Origin: Roseinatronobacter domitianus
Lineage (GTDB): Bacteria > Pseudomonadota > Alphaproteobacteria > Rhodobacterales > Rhodobacteraceae
Assembly: GCF_023336755.1 (NCBI RefSeq)
Contig: NZ_JALZWP010000016.1
Span: 1-64,000, forward strand
Reading direction: 5' to 3'
DNA length: 64,000 nucleotides
Within the stretch, counting starts at the first letter, position 1. The number at the start of each line of letters is the position of its first letter. The translations under genes and the position numbers were made by a program. The notes under the pieces are model-generated. The model was not told the origin of the DNA. It saw nothing but the letters and a program-made list of their open reading frames with translations, and made no database searches. This document shows, piece by piece, positions 16,996 through 26,534 of the stretch.

Positions 16996-17757
16996 ATGAA
17001 GGTTCTTGTGCCTGTAAAGCGCGTGATCGACTATAACGTGAAGGTCCGCGTCAAGGCGGATGGCAGCGGTGTCGATCTGGCAAACGTCAAGATGTCGATG
17101 AACCCGTTTGACGAAATCGCTGTCGAAGAGGCGATTCGCTTGAAGGAAAAAGGCGTTGTGACCGAAGTTGTCGCTGTGTCCATCGGCGTTAAACAGTCGC
17201 AGGAAACGCTGCGCACGGCGCTGGCGATGGGCGCGGATCGCGCGATCCTGATCGTCGCCGCCGACGATGTTCACACAGATATCGAGCCGCTGGCCGTGGC
17301 CAAACTGCTCAAGGGCGTGATCGACGCGGAAGAACCGGGCCTTGTTCTGTGTGGCAAGCAGGCGATCGACAATGACATGAACGCCACCGGGCAGATGCTG
17401 GGCGCGTTGACCGGCTGGGCACAGGCGACCTTCGCGTCGGAAGTGGCTGTTGATGGCGATCATGCCACTGTCACCCGCGAGGTTGATGGCGGCTTGCAGA
17501 CCATCAAGGTCAAGCTGCCCGCGATCATCAGCGTTGATCTGCGCCTGAACGAGCCGCGCTACGCGTCGCTTCCGAACATCATGAAGGCCAAGAAAAAGCC
17601 TTTGGACGAAAAGACGCCCGCAGATTACGGCGTCGATGTCAGCCCGCGCCTGAGCGTGGTCAAGACCTCGGAACCCGCCGCGCGGGCTGCGGGCGTGAAG
17701 GTCGGCTCTGTTGATGAGCTGATGGCGAAACTCAAGGATGAAGCGGGGGTTATCTGA
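16996..17757 (+). CDS. etfB: Electron transfer flavoprotein subunit beta
   Basis: The 253-residue protein begins [19 protein letters not shown] and contains the ETF-beta signature region [19 protein letters not shown] near 178-196. It binds AMP and pairs with EtfA to carry electrons from acyl-CoA and other dehydrogenases to ETF:ubiquinone oxidoreductase. A GGGAGAGA site precedes the start. The stop overlaps the etfA start (TGATG at 17755-17759), giving equal stoichiometry. Confidence 0.97.
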   Translation: MKVLVPVKRVIDYNVKVRVKADGSGVDLANVKMSMNPFDEIAVEEAIRLKEKGVVTEVVAVSIGVKQSQETLRTALAMGADRAILIVAADDVHTDIEPLAVAKLLKGVIDAEEPGLVLCGKQAIDNDMNATGQMLGALTGWAQATFASEVAVDGDHATVTREVDGGLQTIKVKLPAIISVDLRLNEPRYASLPNIMKAKKKPLDEKTPADYGVDVSPRLSVVKTSEPAARAAGVKVGSVDELMAKLKDEAGVI

Positions 17758-18683
17758 TGGCTGTTCTACTTCTTGCCGAAATCACCGATGGCGCGCTGAA
17801 CATGGACGCCACGTCCAAGGCCGCGACCGCCGCCAAGAAACTGGGCGATGTGACGGTGCTCTGCGCCGGTGCGCAAGCTGCTGATGCTGGCGCGCAAGCG
17901 GCAACCATCGACGGCGTGGCAAAAGTGCTGGTTGCAGAGGATGCCAGCCTTGGTCATCGACTGGCCGAACCCACCGCAGCGCTGATCGTCTCTTTGGCCG
18001 GTGACTACAGCCATATCGTGGCACCCTCGACCACCGATGCCAAGAACATCCTTCCGCGCGTCGCCGCGCTGTTGGACGTGATGGTGCTGTCGGATGTGAC
18101 CGCCGTGGTCGATGCCGACACGTTCGAGCGCCCGATCTACGCGGGCAACGCGATCCAGACCGTCAAATCTTCCGATGCGACCAAGGTCATGACCATCCGC
18201 ACCTCGACCTTCGAGGCGGCAGGGCAGGGCGGGTCCGCCCCGGTGGAAACTATCGGCGCCGCTGCAAACCCCGGCCTGTCAGAATGGGTCGAGGATAAGG
18301 TCGCAGAATCTGACCGTCCCGAACTGACCAGCGCCAAGGTGGTTGTGTCCGGTGGGCGCGGTGTCGGCTCTGAAGATGATTTCAAGATCATCGAAGGGCT
18401 GGCCGACAAACTGGGTGCCGCCGTAGGTGCGTCGCGCGCGGCTGTCGATTCGGGCTATGCGCCGAACGATTGGCAAGTGGGCCAGACCGGCAAAGTGGTG
18501 GCACCGGACCTGTATATCGCGGTCGGTATTTCGGGGGCAATCCAGCACCTTGCAGGCATGAAAGACAGCAAGATCATCGTTGCCATCAACAAGGATGAAG
18601 AAGCGCCGATTTTCCAGGTCGCCGATTACGGGCTGGTGGGCGATTTGTTCACGCTGGTGCCGGAATTGACTGGGAAGCTTTGA
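17757..18683 (+). CDS. etfA: Electron transfer flavoprotein subunit alpha
   Basis: The 308-residue subunit has an N-terminal alpha/beta domain and the C-terminal FAD-binding domain with [14 protein letters not shown] (about 200-213), [22 protein letters not shown] (about 225-246) and [12 protein letters not shown] (about 260-271). It forms the FAD-containing half of the ETF dimer. It is translationally coupled to etfB and followed by a strong terminator. Confidence 0.97.
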   Translation: MAVLLLAEITDGALNMDATSKAATAAKKLGDVTVLCAGAQAADAGAQAATIDGVAKVLVAEDASLGHRLAEPTAALIVSLAGDYSHIVAPSTTDAKNILPRVAALLDVMVLSDVTAVVDADTFERPIYAGNAIQTVKSSDATKVMTIRTSTFEAAGQGGSAPVETIGAAANPGLSEWVEDKVAESDRPELTSAKVVVSGGRGVGSEDDFKIIEGLADKLGAAVGASRAAVDSGYAPNDWQVGQTGKVVAPDLYIAVGISGAIQHLAGMKDSKIIVAINKDEEAPIFQVADYGLVGDLFTLVPELTGKL

Positions 18684-18703
18684 CAGCTTTGCGTAGCACA
18701 TGC

Positions 18704-18733
18704 GAAAGGGCGCCCGTTTTGGCGCCCTTTTTC
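18704..18733. terminator. Intrinsic terminator between convergent etfA and the exonuclease gene
   Basis: GAAAGGGCGCC (18704-18714) pairs with GGCGCCCTTTTTC (18721-18733) around a CGTTTT loop, and the right arm runs into a T stretch on the plus strand. The A-rich left flank also gives a short T-run on the minus strand, so it may stop transcription from both sides. Confidence 0.85.
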
Positions 18734-18750
18734 GTGGCCCAACACGCCCG

Positions 18751-20847
18751 CTACATCTGCGTGTTCAGGTCTTTCAACAACCGACCATGCCGCCGCACTT
18801 CGGCCAACACATCGCCAAACGTGTCCAACCCCTTGGCCTGCAACATTGGCAGCAGTTTCAGGAATGCATCCGCCGTGGCCACCGTGTCACCAATGGCGGT
18901 GTGGCGGGCCTCTTCGGGGATGGTGATGCCCAGCCGCGCGGTCAGCGCATCCAGTGAATGCTGGTCCAACTGGCCATAAATCACCGCCGACAACAGCACC
19001 GTATCCAGCACCGGATGGTCGAACTGCACGCCGATATCTTTTTCGTGGCGGCGCAGAAATTCCATATCAAACGGCGCGTTATGTGCGATCAGCACCGCGC
19101 CACGGGCGAAGTCGTGGAACCGCTTGCCGGCCTCTGCCATGGAAGGCGCGCCTTTTACCATGTCTTCGGTTATGCCGTGCACATCGGTAGAGCTTTGCGG
19201 GATCGGCCTGCCCGGATCAACCAAAGTGTCGAACACCTCGCGCTGGACGCGGCGGCCATTGACCACGCGCACGGCGGCGATCTGCACGATCTCGTCAACC
19301 GATGGGGTGAGGCCCGTGGTTTCGGTGTCAAAAACCACATAGGTCAGGTCTACCAGCCGGCTTTCCAGCACGCCCGCATTGCGTTCTTTCGACAACAGGT
19401 CAAAATCATACACCACCTGACGTTCCAGCGGTGGCGGGCGGCGTGTGGCGCGGCGCGCTTGCGGGATGGGCAGGCGCACGGCGGCATGGCCATTCTGGCG
19501 CAGTTCTGTCCAGGCTTCGGTCATATGCGCCGACAGGACGGAGCGTGCGGTGACATCCGGCAAATCGGGGTCTATGCTGTCGGTCAGCCAACTGTCGAAT
19601 TCACCGACCGGCAGGGGCGGGCCTTGCCAGATCAGATCCAGGATCGCGCCGGGGCCGTCCTCTTCACTCAGGACCAGACGGAAGGTCTTGGCGCGCTTGG
19701 TCTTGGCCAGCTTGTGCCCCAACCAGCGGAAGAACAGGGCCAGTTCGAACCCGTCACAGGTCAGCACAAGTTCCGGGCCTTCCGTGCTCAGGAACAAACC
19801 TTCGGCGGTGAATTGCGCTTCGATCCCGTCCAGCAGGTCGTTCGAGAGGGTGCGGGTCTGCGGGGACCACTCGCCGCGCGTGGCGTCATGGCGCGCACCC
19901 AGTTCGGTGATTGCGCTGGTCAGAGTTTGCACTTCGGCTTGCATCGCGTCTGTCAGGTCGGTTTCATGCGCCAGATCGGGGCTTTCGCTTAGAACGCCGA
20001 TCACGGTTTGCAGGTTCGCGGCGGGGCGACGCACGCGGTCGAACACCTCTTGCAGCAGCGCTTCGCGCGCGGCATGTGCGGACAGGTCGGCGGTCACATC
20101 CCGCAAGGTCAGCACGAAACCGGGGCGGCGCGTGTTGTCGGTGCGGCGCAGCACGCGCATACGGCCCGACAACAGCCGCCCACTGGCGGTGGTGGCGCAC
20201 ATCAGGTCCGATACGGCGTCGGGGTCGTCCAGCTGCGACAGCCGGTCATAGGCGTGGCGCACTGGCCCTTCGCGCAGATAATCCAGCAGATTGCGGTCCA
20301 GACCGGGGGCCGCGCCGGCTTCCAGAATGGTCACCGCCTGCCCGTTGTAAAACGCGACCTGGTAATCGGCATTGCACAGCAACACGGCGACCGGCACATC
20401 GGCCAGCAGCTTTTCCAGCCGCGACTTTTCTGCCGAGAGACGCGCGGTTTCACGCGCAACGGATTCGGCCAGCGCCGAGCGTGTCTGTGCCAACGATGCG
20501 GTAATCGCCTCTGCCGCCGGGGCAAGGTCGCCCAGATAGCGCGCCTGCGCCGCTTCGCGTGCGAGGGGGCTTGCCACATCGGCATGGGCACGGCTGCGGA
20601 TTGCAGTGGACAGACCGTCAATGGCGCGGGCCACGTTGGCATCGAACAGATACCAGATTCCGGTCACGATAAATAGGATCAGAAACCCTGCGATCAGACC
20701 TGCCTGCACCAACGGCTCTTCCAGACCGGGTTGCGGATTTCGTGACAAGGTCAGCCAACCACCCGCCACGATCGCGGCAATTCCGCCAATGGCGATCAGC
20801 GCGAAAAACAGCAGGACTCGCAACCGCAGCGACATCCGATCAAGCAT
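18751..20847 (-). CDS. Membrane-anchored, degenerate histidine-kinase-like region fused to a DEDDh 3'-5' exonuclease
   Basis: The 698-residue protein has two membrane helices (about 9-32 and 46-66), a HAMP-like linker and a PAS-like segment (about 150-245). A helix resembling a kinase dimerisation domain (FDRVRRPAANLQTVIGVL, about 267-284) follows, in which the phospho-accepting His is replaced, and then a region resembling a diverged ATPase domain (about 330-450). The C-terminal 190 residues are a DnaQ-type exonuclease with FDTETTGL (about 504), HNAPFDMEF (about 586) and HTAIGDTVATADA (about 646), so all DEDDh residues are present. It is the last gene of the run symporter-DUF294-membrane protein-response regulator-exonuclease and overlaps the response regulator by 8 nt. 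The substrate may be DNA, RNA or a nucleotide signal. Confidence 0.85.
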   Translation of the reverse strand: MLDRMSLRLRVLLFFALIAIGGIAAIVAGGWLTLSRNPQPGLEEPLVQAGLIAGFLILFIVTGIWYLFDANVARAIDGLSTAIRSRAHADVASPLAREAAQARYLGDLAPAAEAITASLAQTRSALAESVARETARLSAEKSRLEKLLADVPVAVLLCNADYQVAFYNGQAVTILEAGAAPGLDRNLLDYLREGPVRHAYDRLSQLDDPDAVSDLMCATTASGRLLSGRMRVLRRTDNTRRPGFVLTLRDVTADLSAHAAREALLQEVFDRVRRPAANLQTVIGVLSESPDLAHETDLTDAMQAEVQTLTSAITELGARHDATRGEWSPQTRTLSNDLLDGIEAQFTAEGLFLSTEGPELVLTCDGFELALFFRWLGHKLAKTKRAKTFRLVLSEEDGPGAILDLIWQGPPLPVGEFDSWLTDSIDPDLPDVTARSVLSAHMTEAWTELRQNGHAAVRLPIPQARRATRRPPPLERQVVYDFDLLSKERNAGVLESRLVDLTYVVFDTETTGLTPSVDEIVQIAAVRVVNGRRVQREVFDTLVDPGRPIPQSSTDVHGITEDMVKGAPSMAEAGKRFHDFARGAVLIAHNAPFDMEFLRRHEKDIGVQFDHPVLDTVLLSAVIYGQLDQHSLDALTARLGITIPEEARHTAIGDTVATADAFLKLLPMLQAKGLDTFGDVLAEVRRHGRLLKDLNTQM

Positions 20848-21268
20848 CTTGCGCGCCCGCCGCGCCGGGTGCCATGGCCATCCGGTCGCTGCCGAGCATC
20901 CGCCGCACCTCGTCGCGCAGCACTTTCAACTCAAACGGTTTAGAGATGAACCCATCCGCGCCCATCGCCAGTCCCTTGCGCCGTTCCACAGCAGAGCCGC
21001 GTGCGGTCATCATCAGAATACGGACCCCATCGCAATCGGGGCGTGCCCGCACCCTCTGGCAGATTTCGTAGCCAGAGACCTCTGGAAGCATGACATCCAA
21101 CAACACAAGGTCTGGTCTGCGTTTGCAGATCATGTCCACCGCGCCTGCGCCGGTGGCAAGGCGTGTTTGCGAATAGCCTTCGCGGGTCAGCAGGTAGTCA
21201 AGAGCAATGGCGATATTGTCCTCATCCTCGATCACCAATATCTCAGCCCTGCGCGCTTGATCCTCCAT
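20840..21268 (-). CDS. Single-domain response regulator (receiver only)
   Basis: The 142-residue protein is a CheY-like receiver: acidic pair in VIEDEDN (about 12-17), phospho-acceptor Asp in LVLLDVMLPEVSG (about 55), Thr in MMTARG and Lys in SKPFEL. There is no output domain; a short Ala/Gly-rich tail follows. The ATG at 21268 follows GAGGAGAGGACA; the frame opens six codons earlier. It overlaps both neighbours (26 nt with the upstream gene, 8 nt with the exonuclease gene), so it is co-translated with them. The expected phosphodonor is unclear because the adjacent kinase-like protein lacks the His. Confidence 0.92.
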   Translation of the reverse strand: MEDQARRAEILVIEDEDNIAIALDYLLTREGYSQTRLATGAGAVDMICKRRPDLVLLDVMLPEVSGYEICQRVRARPDCDGVRILMMTARGSAVERRKGLAMGADGFISKPFELKVLRDEVRRMLGSDRMAMAPGAAGAQDA

Positions 21269-21794
21269 TGTCCTCTCCTCCTCCACAAGCGGTCGTCAGA
21301 AACGGGTCATCAGGCGCCATTCTGAACCAGTCCACGTCTTGCGGGATGCCCTCTTCATCCAGCACCGTGTTTTGGGTCAGGTCTGCGCGGCGCCCTCCCG
21401 CACAATCGAACATGGACTGGAACCCGAAGGTCAGCGCCCAGCGTTCTTTCAGGATAACCCCGGTCACGATGTAATCGGGGGTATTCGCGTTGGTCTGGCG
21501 AATGCGGTTATCAATCGCGATAATCCGCGTGGTCAAGGGCACAGCAAAGGTCCAAGGCCGATACCAGACGCGGTGTTCGTTGCGGCTGACGACTGTTACA
21601 TCTTCGGGCAGCCCGGCCTCGAACCGGCCCGCCCAGCTATATTCCAGATAGATCACCATCAGCACCATGGCCGCGGCCGCGCCGAATGGCGCGGTCCAGT
21701 CGGGCAGGCGGCGCAGGGTCAGACGGTGCGCGATCAGGGCAATGCCAAAGCCTGCCACCCCCGCTACGACCACCGCGAAAAATTCTATAAACAT
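21243..21794 (-). CDS. Conserved-context membrane protein of unknown function
   Basis: The 183-residue protein starts at 21794 (AAAGGG site) with a hydrophobic helix MFIEFFAVVVAGVAGFGIAL, then a second helix (APFGAAAAMVLMVIYLEYSW). A soluble C-terminal domain with RVWYRPWTFAVPLT and a conserved-looking FQSMFDCAGGRRADL segment follows. I do not recognise the family. It lies 13 nt after the DUF294 gene and overlaps the response regulator, so it belongs to the acetate-linked signalling run. Two cysteines (one in the FDCAGG loop and one in the terminal ACGGG) could be redox or disulfide residues if that part is periplasmic. Confidence 0.75.
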   Translation of the reverse strand: MFIEFFAVVVAGVAGFGIALIAHRLTLRRLPDWTAPFGAAAAMVLMVIYLEYSWAGRFEAGLPEDVTVVSRNEHRVWYRPWTFAVPLTTRIIAIDNRIRQTNANTPDYIVTGVILKERWALTFGFQSMFDCAGGRRADLTQNTVLDEEGIPQDVDWFRMAPDDPFLTTACGGGEDNGGSSAQG

Positions 21795-21807
21795 GGATTG
21801 CGCCCTT

Positions 21808-23637
21808 TCAGCCCAATGTGCCTGCAAGCTGCCCCGCGGCAGATTGCATGGTGCGCACGACGACGAAGGCGTCGCGCAGGTGGCTGCGCTCGAAATCGGA
21901 CAGGTCCGATGGCGCGAGGAAGTTGTCGGGTTTGCGACCCATACGCACCAGCGTAGCCTGGTTTTCCAGTCGCAGGTCGGCGATCAGATCGTAAGCCTCG
22001 ATCAGATCACGCGCGCCAGAGACGGATATGATCCCGAGCTCTTCGGCGGCCAGCAGCCGCGCGCGGGTGTTTACCGCCGGGATTCGCCCGCGCAGCGCAT
22101 AGACGCGCGCAAGATCGGTGATCGGCACAACGCCGCCCAGTTTCATATCGACATGGTTCTTGTGTTCGCCAGAGCGGATGGTGGCAAAGCCGCGCAGCAG
22201 CCCAAGGGGCGGCGCGTGCTTGATGGAGTTCGACACCATATGCGCCACGAAAATCGAGTTCTTGCTGGCGGCTTCCAGCGTTTCCGCCTGCAAGTCACGA
22301 AACAGGCTGACTTGCCCGCCGATAGGGCGCAGGTCGAACATGACAGAGGCCAGCATCTGCGCTTCGGTCGAGGGCGTGTTGATCCAGCCTTGGAAATAGC
22401 GCCGCCAGACAGAGACGGGTTGGCACCAGCGCGGGTTCGTGGCCATCATATCGCCGGGGCAATAGAAATAACCCGCCGCATCCAGCCCGTCGCTGACATA
22501 GCGCGCCAGCTTGGTGAAATAGGCCATATCCTCGGGCGTGGCGCTATCGTCGATAATCAGGCAGTTATCCTGATCGCTGACGCCGGTTTGTTCTTGCCGT
22601 CCCTGACTGCCGCATGCGGCCCACAGATAGGGCACGGGCGCGGGGCCGAATTCGTCTTCGGCCATGCGCAACAGGCGGCGGGTGACGGTGTCGGCAATAT
22701 CGGTAATCAGCCGTGTCACCACATCATGTGCATTATGCGCGCCGACAAGCTGCGTCAGCAGTTGCGGTATACGGGCGGTTACGTCGGCAAGGCCCGCGTA
22801 GTCTTTCGCATTTGCCGCGTCGCGCACCAGTTGGGCCGAGCTGATCGCCTGAAAGCGTGTCAGGTCGGTTTGGGTAATCATGCCCACCAGCTTGCCGCCG
22901 CGCGTGACCGGCACATGGCCGATGCGGTGTTCCAGCATCATGTGCAGAATGTCGGACCCCAGCGCGCTGGGGTCGAGCGCCATGGGATCGCGGGTCATGA
23001 ATTCGGACAGTGGTGTGTCGGGGCTACGCCCTTCGGCCAGAACTTTGCCCGACAGGTCGCGCGTGGTGACAATACCCACCAACCGCTCGCCCTCGACCAC
23101 AGGAAGGCAGGAAATGCGATACTCGCGCAACAGCTTGGCGGCGTCTTGCGCGGTGGTGTCGGGGCTGGCGCTGCGCGGGTTACGCACCATCAGATCGGCC
23201 ACTTTCAACGTGGCAAGGTCATTCTGGCGGCCCAGTTTGTTTTGGCCCTGACCGCGGCTGAAAAACCGTTCAAACGCCGGGAAATTGGCGATCAGGTGGC
23301 GCAATTCGCCGCCGGGCAGTTGCAGCAAAACCGTGTCGGATGTGGTGGTTGCGGTGGTGGCCGCGCGCCCGTCGCGCAGCAGCCCGCGCTCGCCAAAGGA
23401 ATTGCGCGGGTTCAGGATGGACACAAGCGCGCCATGGGTGTCCGTCACTTCCACAGTGCCAGACTTGACCAGCCAGACGCCGCCAATGGGTTCACCTTCG
23501 GTATAGATGACGGTGCCGGTGGGGTATTCGATGCGGCTGAAGGAATTGGCGACGCGCGTCAATTCGTCAAGCGGCAACGTGTCATACGGGTGCACCGATT
23601 GCAGGAAGTCCAGAACCTTGGGGCTGAGATCGGGCAT
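21808..23637 (-). CDS. Cyclic-nucleotide-binding / CBS / DUF294 nucleotidyltransferase-like protein
   Basis: The 609-residue protein has, in order, a CAP-ED cyclic-nucleotide-binding domain (about 20-140, with SFGERGLLRDGRAATTAT as the phosphate-binding cassette), two CBS motifs (about 155-275), a DUF294 nucleotidyltransferase core with GSQGRQEQTGVSDQDN (about 342-357), and the DUF294 C-terminal helical domain. The GS...DxD layout resembles GlnD-type enzymes. Family members are commonly next to VC_2705-type symporters and an exonuclease. It is 69 nt downstream of the symporter gene. It probably senses adenine nucleotides and modifies a target, but neither ligand nor product is established by sequence. 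Confidence 0.9.
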   Translation of the reverse strand: MPDLSPKVLDFLQSVHPYDTLPLDELTRVANSFSRIEYPTGTVIYTEGEPIGGVWLVKSGTVEVTDTHGALVSILNPRNSFGERGLLRDGRAATTATTTSDTVLLQLPGGELRHLIANFPAFERFFSRGQGQNKLGRQNDLATLKVADLMVRNPRSASPDTTAQDAAKLLREYRISCLPVVEGERLVGIVTTRDLSGKVLAEGRSPDTPLSEFMTRDPMALDPSALGSDILHMMLEHRIGHVPVTRGGKLVGMITQTDLTRFQAISSAQLVRDAANAKDYAGLADVTARIPQLLTQLVGAHNAHDVVTRLITDIADTVTRRLLRMAEDEFGPAPVPYLWAACGSQGRQEQTGVSDQDNCLIIDDSATPEDMAYFTKLARYVSDGLDAAGYFYCPGDMMATNPRWCQPVSVWRRYFQGWINTPSTEAQMLASVMFDLRPIGGQVSLFRDLQAETLEAASKNSIFVAHMVSNSIKHAPPLGLLRGFATIRSGEHKNHVDMKLGGVVPITDLARVYALRGRIPAVNTRARLLAAEELGIISVSGARDLIEAYDLIADLRLENQATLVRMGRKPDNFLAPSDLSDFERSHLRDAFVVVRTMQSAAGQLAGTLG

Positions 23638-23706
23638 ATGATGTTTCCGGGGTTTGGGGTGGCCTGCCCCCGTAACACGGGGACAGGCCGGTGTCTTTGC
23701 GCCAGA

Positions 23707-25473
23707 TCAGTGAGCGACAGCGCCGCCAGCACCTTTCGGAACGCGGATGCCTTCGACCATTTCCTGAATCTCTGCCGGTGCATCGCCCGTCATCTTGTTG
23801 ACGATGAAAGCAGCGGTGAAGTTCAGGGCAGCGCCTACAGCACCGAAGCTCAGCGGCGAGATGCCGAAGATCCAGTTGTCAGGCGTGTTGGCCAGCATGT
23901 TGGTGCCGGGGATGAAGAACCAGCCCAGGTAGGTGAAGATGTAGAGCACGGTCGAGCCGAGACCCACGATCATCCCTGCAACAGCGCCCGCCGAGTTCAT
24001 CTTCTTGCTGAAGATACCCATCATGATGGCCGGGAACAGCGAGCTTGCTGCCAGACCGAAGGCCAGTGCCACGGTTTGCGCCGCAAACCCCGGAGGATTC
24101 AAGCCCAGATAGGTTGCCAGCGCAATGGCGAAGGCCATCGAGATGCGGGCGGCCATCAGCTCTCCCTTTTCCGAGATGGAGGGGTTGAGCATGGACTTGA
24201 TCAGGTCATGGCTGATGGCGGACGAGATTGCCAGCAACAGACCTGCTGCCGTGGACAATGCCGCTGCCAGACCGCCAGCCGCGATCAGACCAATCACCCA
24301 GCCCGGAAGCTGTGCAATTTCCGGGTTGGCAAGCACCAGGATGTCACGGTTGAAGGTGACCATCTCGTTGCCGGCCCAGCCCAGACCTTCAGCGAAGGCA
24401 GGTGCGTTGGCGTCGTTGTAATACTGGATGAAGCCGTCGCCGTTCTTGTCTTCGAACGCCAGAAGACCAGTGTTCTCCCAGTTTATCATCCAGTCCGGCT
24501 TGTCAGCATAGGCCAGCGGCTGTTCCTGCACACCGTTCGGGAAGATGGTGGTGATGATGTTCAGGCGTGCCATGGCACCAACAGCAGGTGCAACGGTATA
24601 CAGCAGCGCGATGAAAACCAGCGCCCAACCTGCCGATTTACGCGCATCCGACACTTTCGGAACGGTAAAGAAGCGGATGATGACGTGCGGCAGACCCGCG
24701 GTGCCGATCATCAGCGACAGGGTGAACAGCACCATGTTGAAGGTCGAGCCATGGTTGCCGGTGTAGTCGTTGAAGCCCAGTTCGACGAGAACCTCGTTCA
24801 AGGTTGTCAACAGCGGCTGGCCCGACCCGGTATGGGTTGCGAACAGGCCCAACTGCGGCAGAGGGTTGCCGGTCAGTTGCAGCGAGATGAAGATCGCCGG
24901 GATGGTGTAGGCGATAATCAGCACGACATACTGCGCAAGCTGCGTGTAGGTGATGCCCTTCATGCCGCCCAGAACCGAATAGGCAAACACAACTGCGGCT
25001 GCGATCAGCAGGCCGGTCGTGTTGTCCACTTCCAGAAAGCGCGAGAAGGCCACGCCTGCACCGGTCATCTGGCCGATAACATAGGTGATCGAGGCGACCA
25101 GAAGCGAGATGATGGCCAGCGTGCGTGCGGTTTGGCTGTAGTAGCGGTCGCCGATGAAATCAGGCACGGTGAAACGGCCGAACTTGCGCAGATAAGGCGC
25201 CAGCAGCATGGCCAGAAGCACATAACCGCCCGTCCAACCCATCAGGAAGGTCGAGTTGCCGTAGCCCACGAAGGCGATCAGGCCCGCCATCGAGATGAAC
25301 GAAGCCGCCGACATCCAGTCAGCGGCCGTGGCAGCCCCGTTGACGATGGGATTTACCCCACGCGAAGCGGCATAGAAGTCAGAGGTCGACCCGGCGCGCG
25401 CCCAGATCGCGATCCCGATATAGAGCGCGAATGACGCGCCCACGAAGATAAGGTTGATTAGAAATTGATCCAT
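23707..25473 (-). CDS. Sodium:solute symporter large subunit, VC_2705 subfamily (acetate/monocarboxylate uptake)
   Basis: The 588-residue SSS-family carrier has about 13 membrane helices and typical segments GGMKGITYTQLAQYVVLIIAY and GGLAAALSTAAGLLLAISSAI. The VC_2705 subfamily works with a small DUF4212 subunit, encoded 14 nt upstream. Related to ActP, it is expected to import acetate or similar short acids with Na+. A 60-residue insertion rich in Asp and Asn (DKNGDGFIQYYNDANAPAF) interrupts the membrane part and resembles an EF-hand-like calcium loop. The position downstream of acs-adk supports acetate as substrate. Confidence 0.92.
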   Translation of the reverse strand: MDQFLINLIFVGASFALYIGIAIWARAGSTSDFYAASRGVNPIVNGAATAADWMSAASFISMAGLIAFVGYGNSTFLMGWTGGYVLLAMLLAPYLRKFGRFTVPDFIGDRYYSQTARTLAIISLLVASITYVIGQMTGAGVAFSRFLEVDNTTGLLIAAAVVFAYSVLGGMKGITYTQLAQYVVLIIAYTIPAIFISLQLTGNPLPQLGLFATHTGSGQPLLTTLNEVLVELGFNDYTGNHGSTFNMVLFTLSLMIGTAGLPHVIIRFFTVPKVSDARKSAGWALVFIALLYTVAPAVGAMARLNIITTIFPNGVQEQPLAYADKPDWMINWENTGLLAFEDKNGDGFIQYYNDANAPAFAEGLGWAGNEMVTFNRDILVLANPEIAQLPGWVIGLIAAGGLAAALSTAAGLLLAISSAISHDLIKSMLNPSISEKGELMAARISMAFAIALATYLGLNPPGFAAQTVALAFGLAASSLFPAIMMGIFSKKMNSAGAVAGMIVGLGSTVLYIFTYLGWFFIPGTNMLANTPDNWIFGISPLSFGAVGAALNFTAAFIVNKMTGDAPAEIQEMVEGIRVPKGAGGAVAH

Positions 25474-25487
25474 TGCTCAGGTATCCC

Positions 25488-25742
25488 TTATTCTTCCACG
25501 TCAAACTCTTTATCGAGCTTGTTCATGTAAGAGGTGTAGTAAAAAATGAGCACGATAAAGGTCAGGATCGAGCCTTGCTGCGCGAACCAGAACCCAAGAT
25601 CGGTGCCCCCGACCGGAATACCCGACAGAAGCGGGCGTAGAATGATAGCGAACCCAAAGGACACCAACGCCCAGATTACCAAGCTGATGCTGATAATTCT
25701 GAGGTTGGCGGACCAATAGGCGCCTCTCGACTTGTCTGACAT
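25488..25742 (-). CDS. DUF4212 small subunit of sodium/substrate symporter
   Basis: The 84-residue protein has two membrane helices (about 12-34 and 50-70) and the family ending KLDKEFDVEE. Members pair with VC_2705-type symporters. The ATG at 25742 follows GGGAG at a good distance; the frame opens 16 codons earlier but without conservation. It starts the symporter/signalling run, 173 nt after adk. Confidence 0.9.
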   Translation of the reverse strand: MSDKSRGAYWSANLRIISISLVIWALVSFGFAIILRPLLSGIPVGGTDLGFWFAQQGSILTFIVLIFYYTSYMNKLDKEFDVEE

Positions 25743-25915
25743 TGTGACGTCTCCCAGTTTCCTCCTGCGCCTGCCCCATGATTGAGGCAAGCATCCTCAC
25801 TTTGTCCGGCTCTGCCGCGCAGTGGCGGCAGGGGACCGGCGGCAAGTCCGACCTCTCCTTGATCGTCTTGCACTTTTCGGCACCCGAAAGTGCCAAGCCC
25901 GGTTGCCCGGAACCC

Positions 25916-26530
25916 TTAATCCGCGACCGATGACACGATGGCGGACATTTCTTTCGCGATCCCGTCGATCTCGCCCATGGCGTCGACATGGCGCAGAGCG
26001 CCTTTCGCGTGGTAATACCCAATCAACGGCGAGGTTTTCTTGTAATATTCCATCAAGCGCAGCTTGAGGCTGTCTTCGTTATCGTCGGCGCGCACGGGCT
26101 GGCCTGCGGCTTTCGCTTCTTCGGCGCGGTTCAGGATGCGCTTGACCAGAACCTCGTCATCCACCTCCATCGCGACGACGGCATCAAGGCGCTGACCCGA
26201 CTTTTCCAACAATGCGCCCAGCGCATCGGCCTGCGCCAAGGTGCGTGGGAACCCGTCGAAAATGAACCCATCGGCCTTGACGGTGGTCAGTTGTTCTTCG
26301 ATCAGGCCGATTACGATGTCATCGGTGACAAGCTCACCCTTGTCCATGACATCTGCCACGCGCTTGCCCATTTCGGTCCCAGAGGTCCGGGCCGCGCGCA
26401 GCATGTCGCCAGTCGACAGTTGAACCATGTTGCGCGACGTCGCCAGACGTTGCGCTTGCGTGCCTTTGCCAGCCCCCGGAGGGCCAAGCAAAATGACGTT
26501 CACGGGACGGGTTTGTGTTTCAGTCGTCAT
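25916..26530 (-). CDS. adk: Adenylate kinase, short-LID form
   Basis: The 204-residue enzyme interconverts AMP + ATP and 2 ADP. Walker [11 protein letters not shown] is at about 16-25, the AMP-binding region STGDMLRAA at about 39-47, and [10 protein letters not shown] at about 89-98. The LID domain is short: the segment after [13 protein letters not shown] goes directly to [14 protein letters not shown], without the zinc or hydrogen-bond LID of the long form. It lies 4 nt after acs, so it is positioned to remove the AMP that acetyl-CoA synthetase makes. In many bacteria adk is in the ribosomal protein locus; here it may be a second copy. Confidence 0.95.
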   Translation of the reverse strand: MTTETQTRPVNVILLGPPGAGKGTQAQRLATSRNMVQLSTGDMLRAARTSGTEMGKRVADVMDKGELVTDDIVIGLIEEQLTTVKADGFIFDGFPRTLAQADALGALLEKSGQRLDAVVAMEVDDEVLVKRILNRAEEAKAAGQPVRADDNEDSLKLRLMEYYKKTSPLIGYYHAKGALRHVDAMGEIDGIAKEMSAIVSSVAD

Positions 26531-26534
26531 AGAC

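Noticed and set aside
21667-25434. A 1255-codon open frame on the plus strand opposite the DUF294 and symporter genes
   Set aside because: It is antisense to two well-supported genes, is rich in Arg, Gly, Gln and His as expected for shadow frames in GC-rich DNA, and has no recognisable domain.
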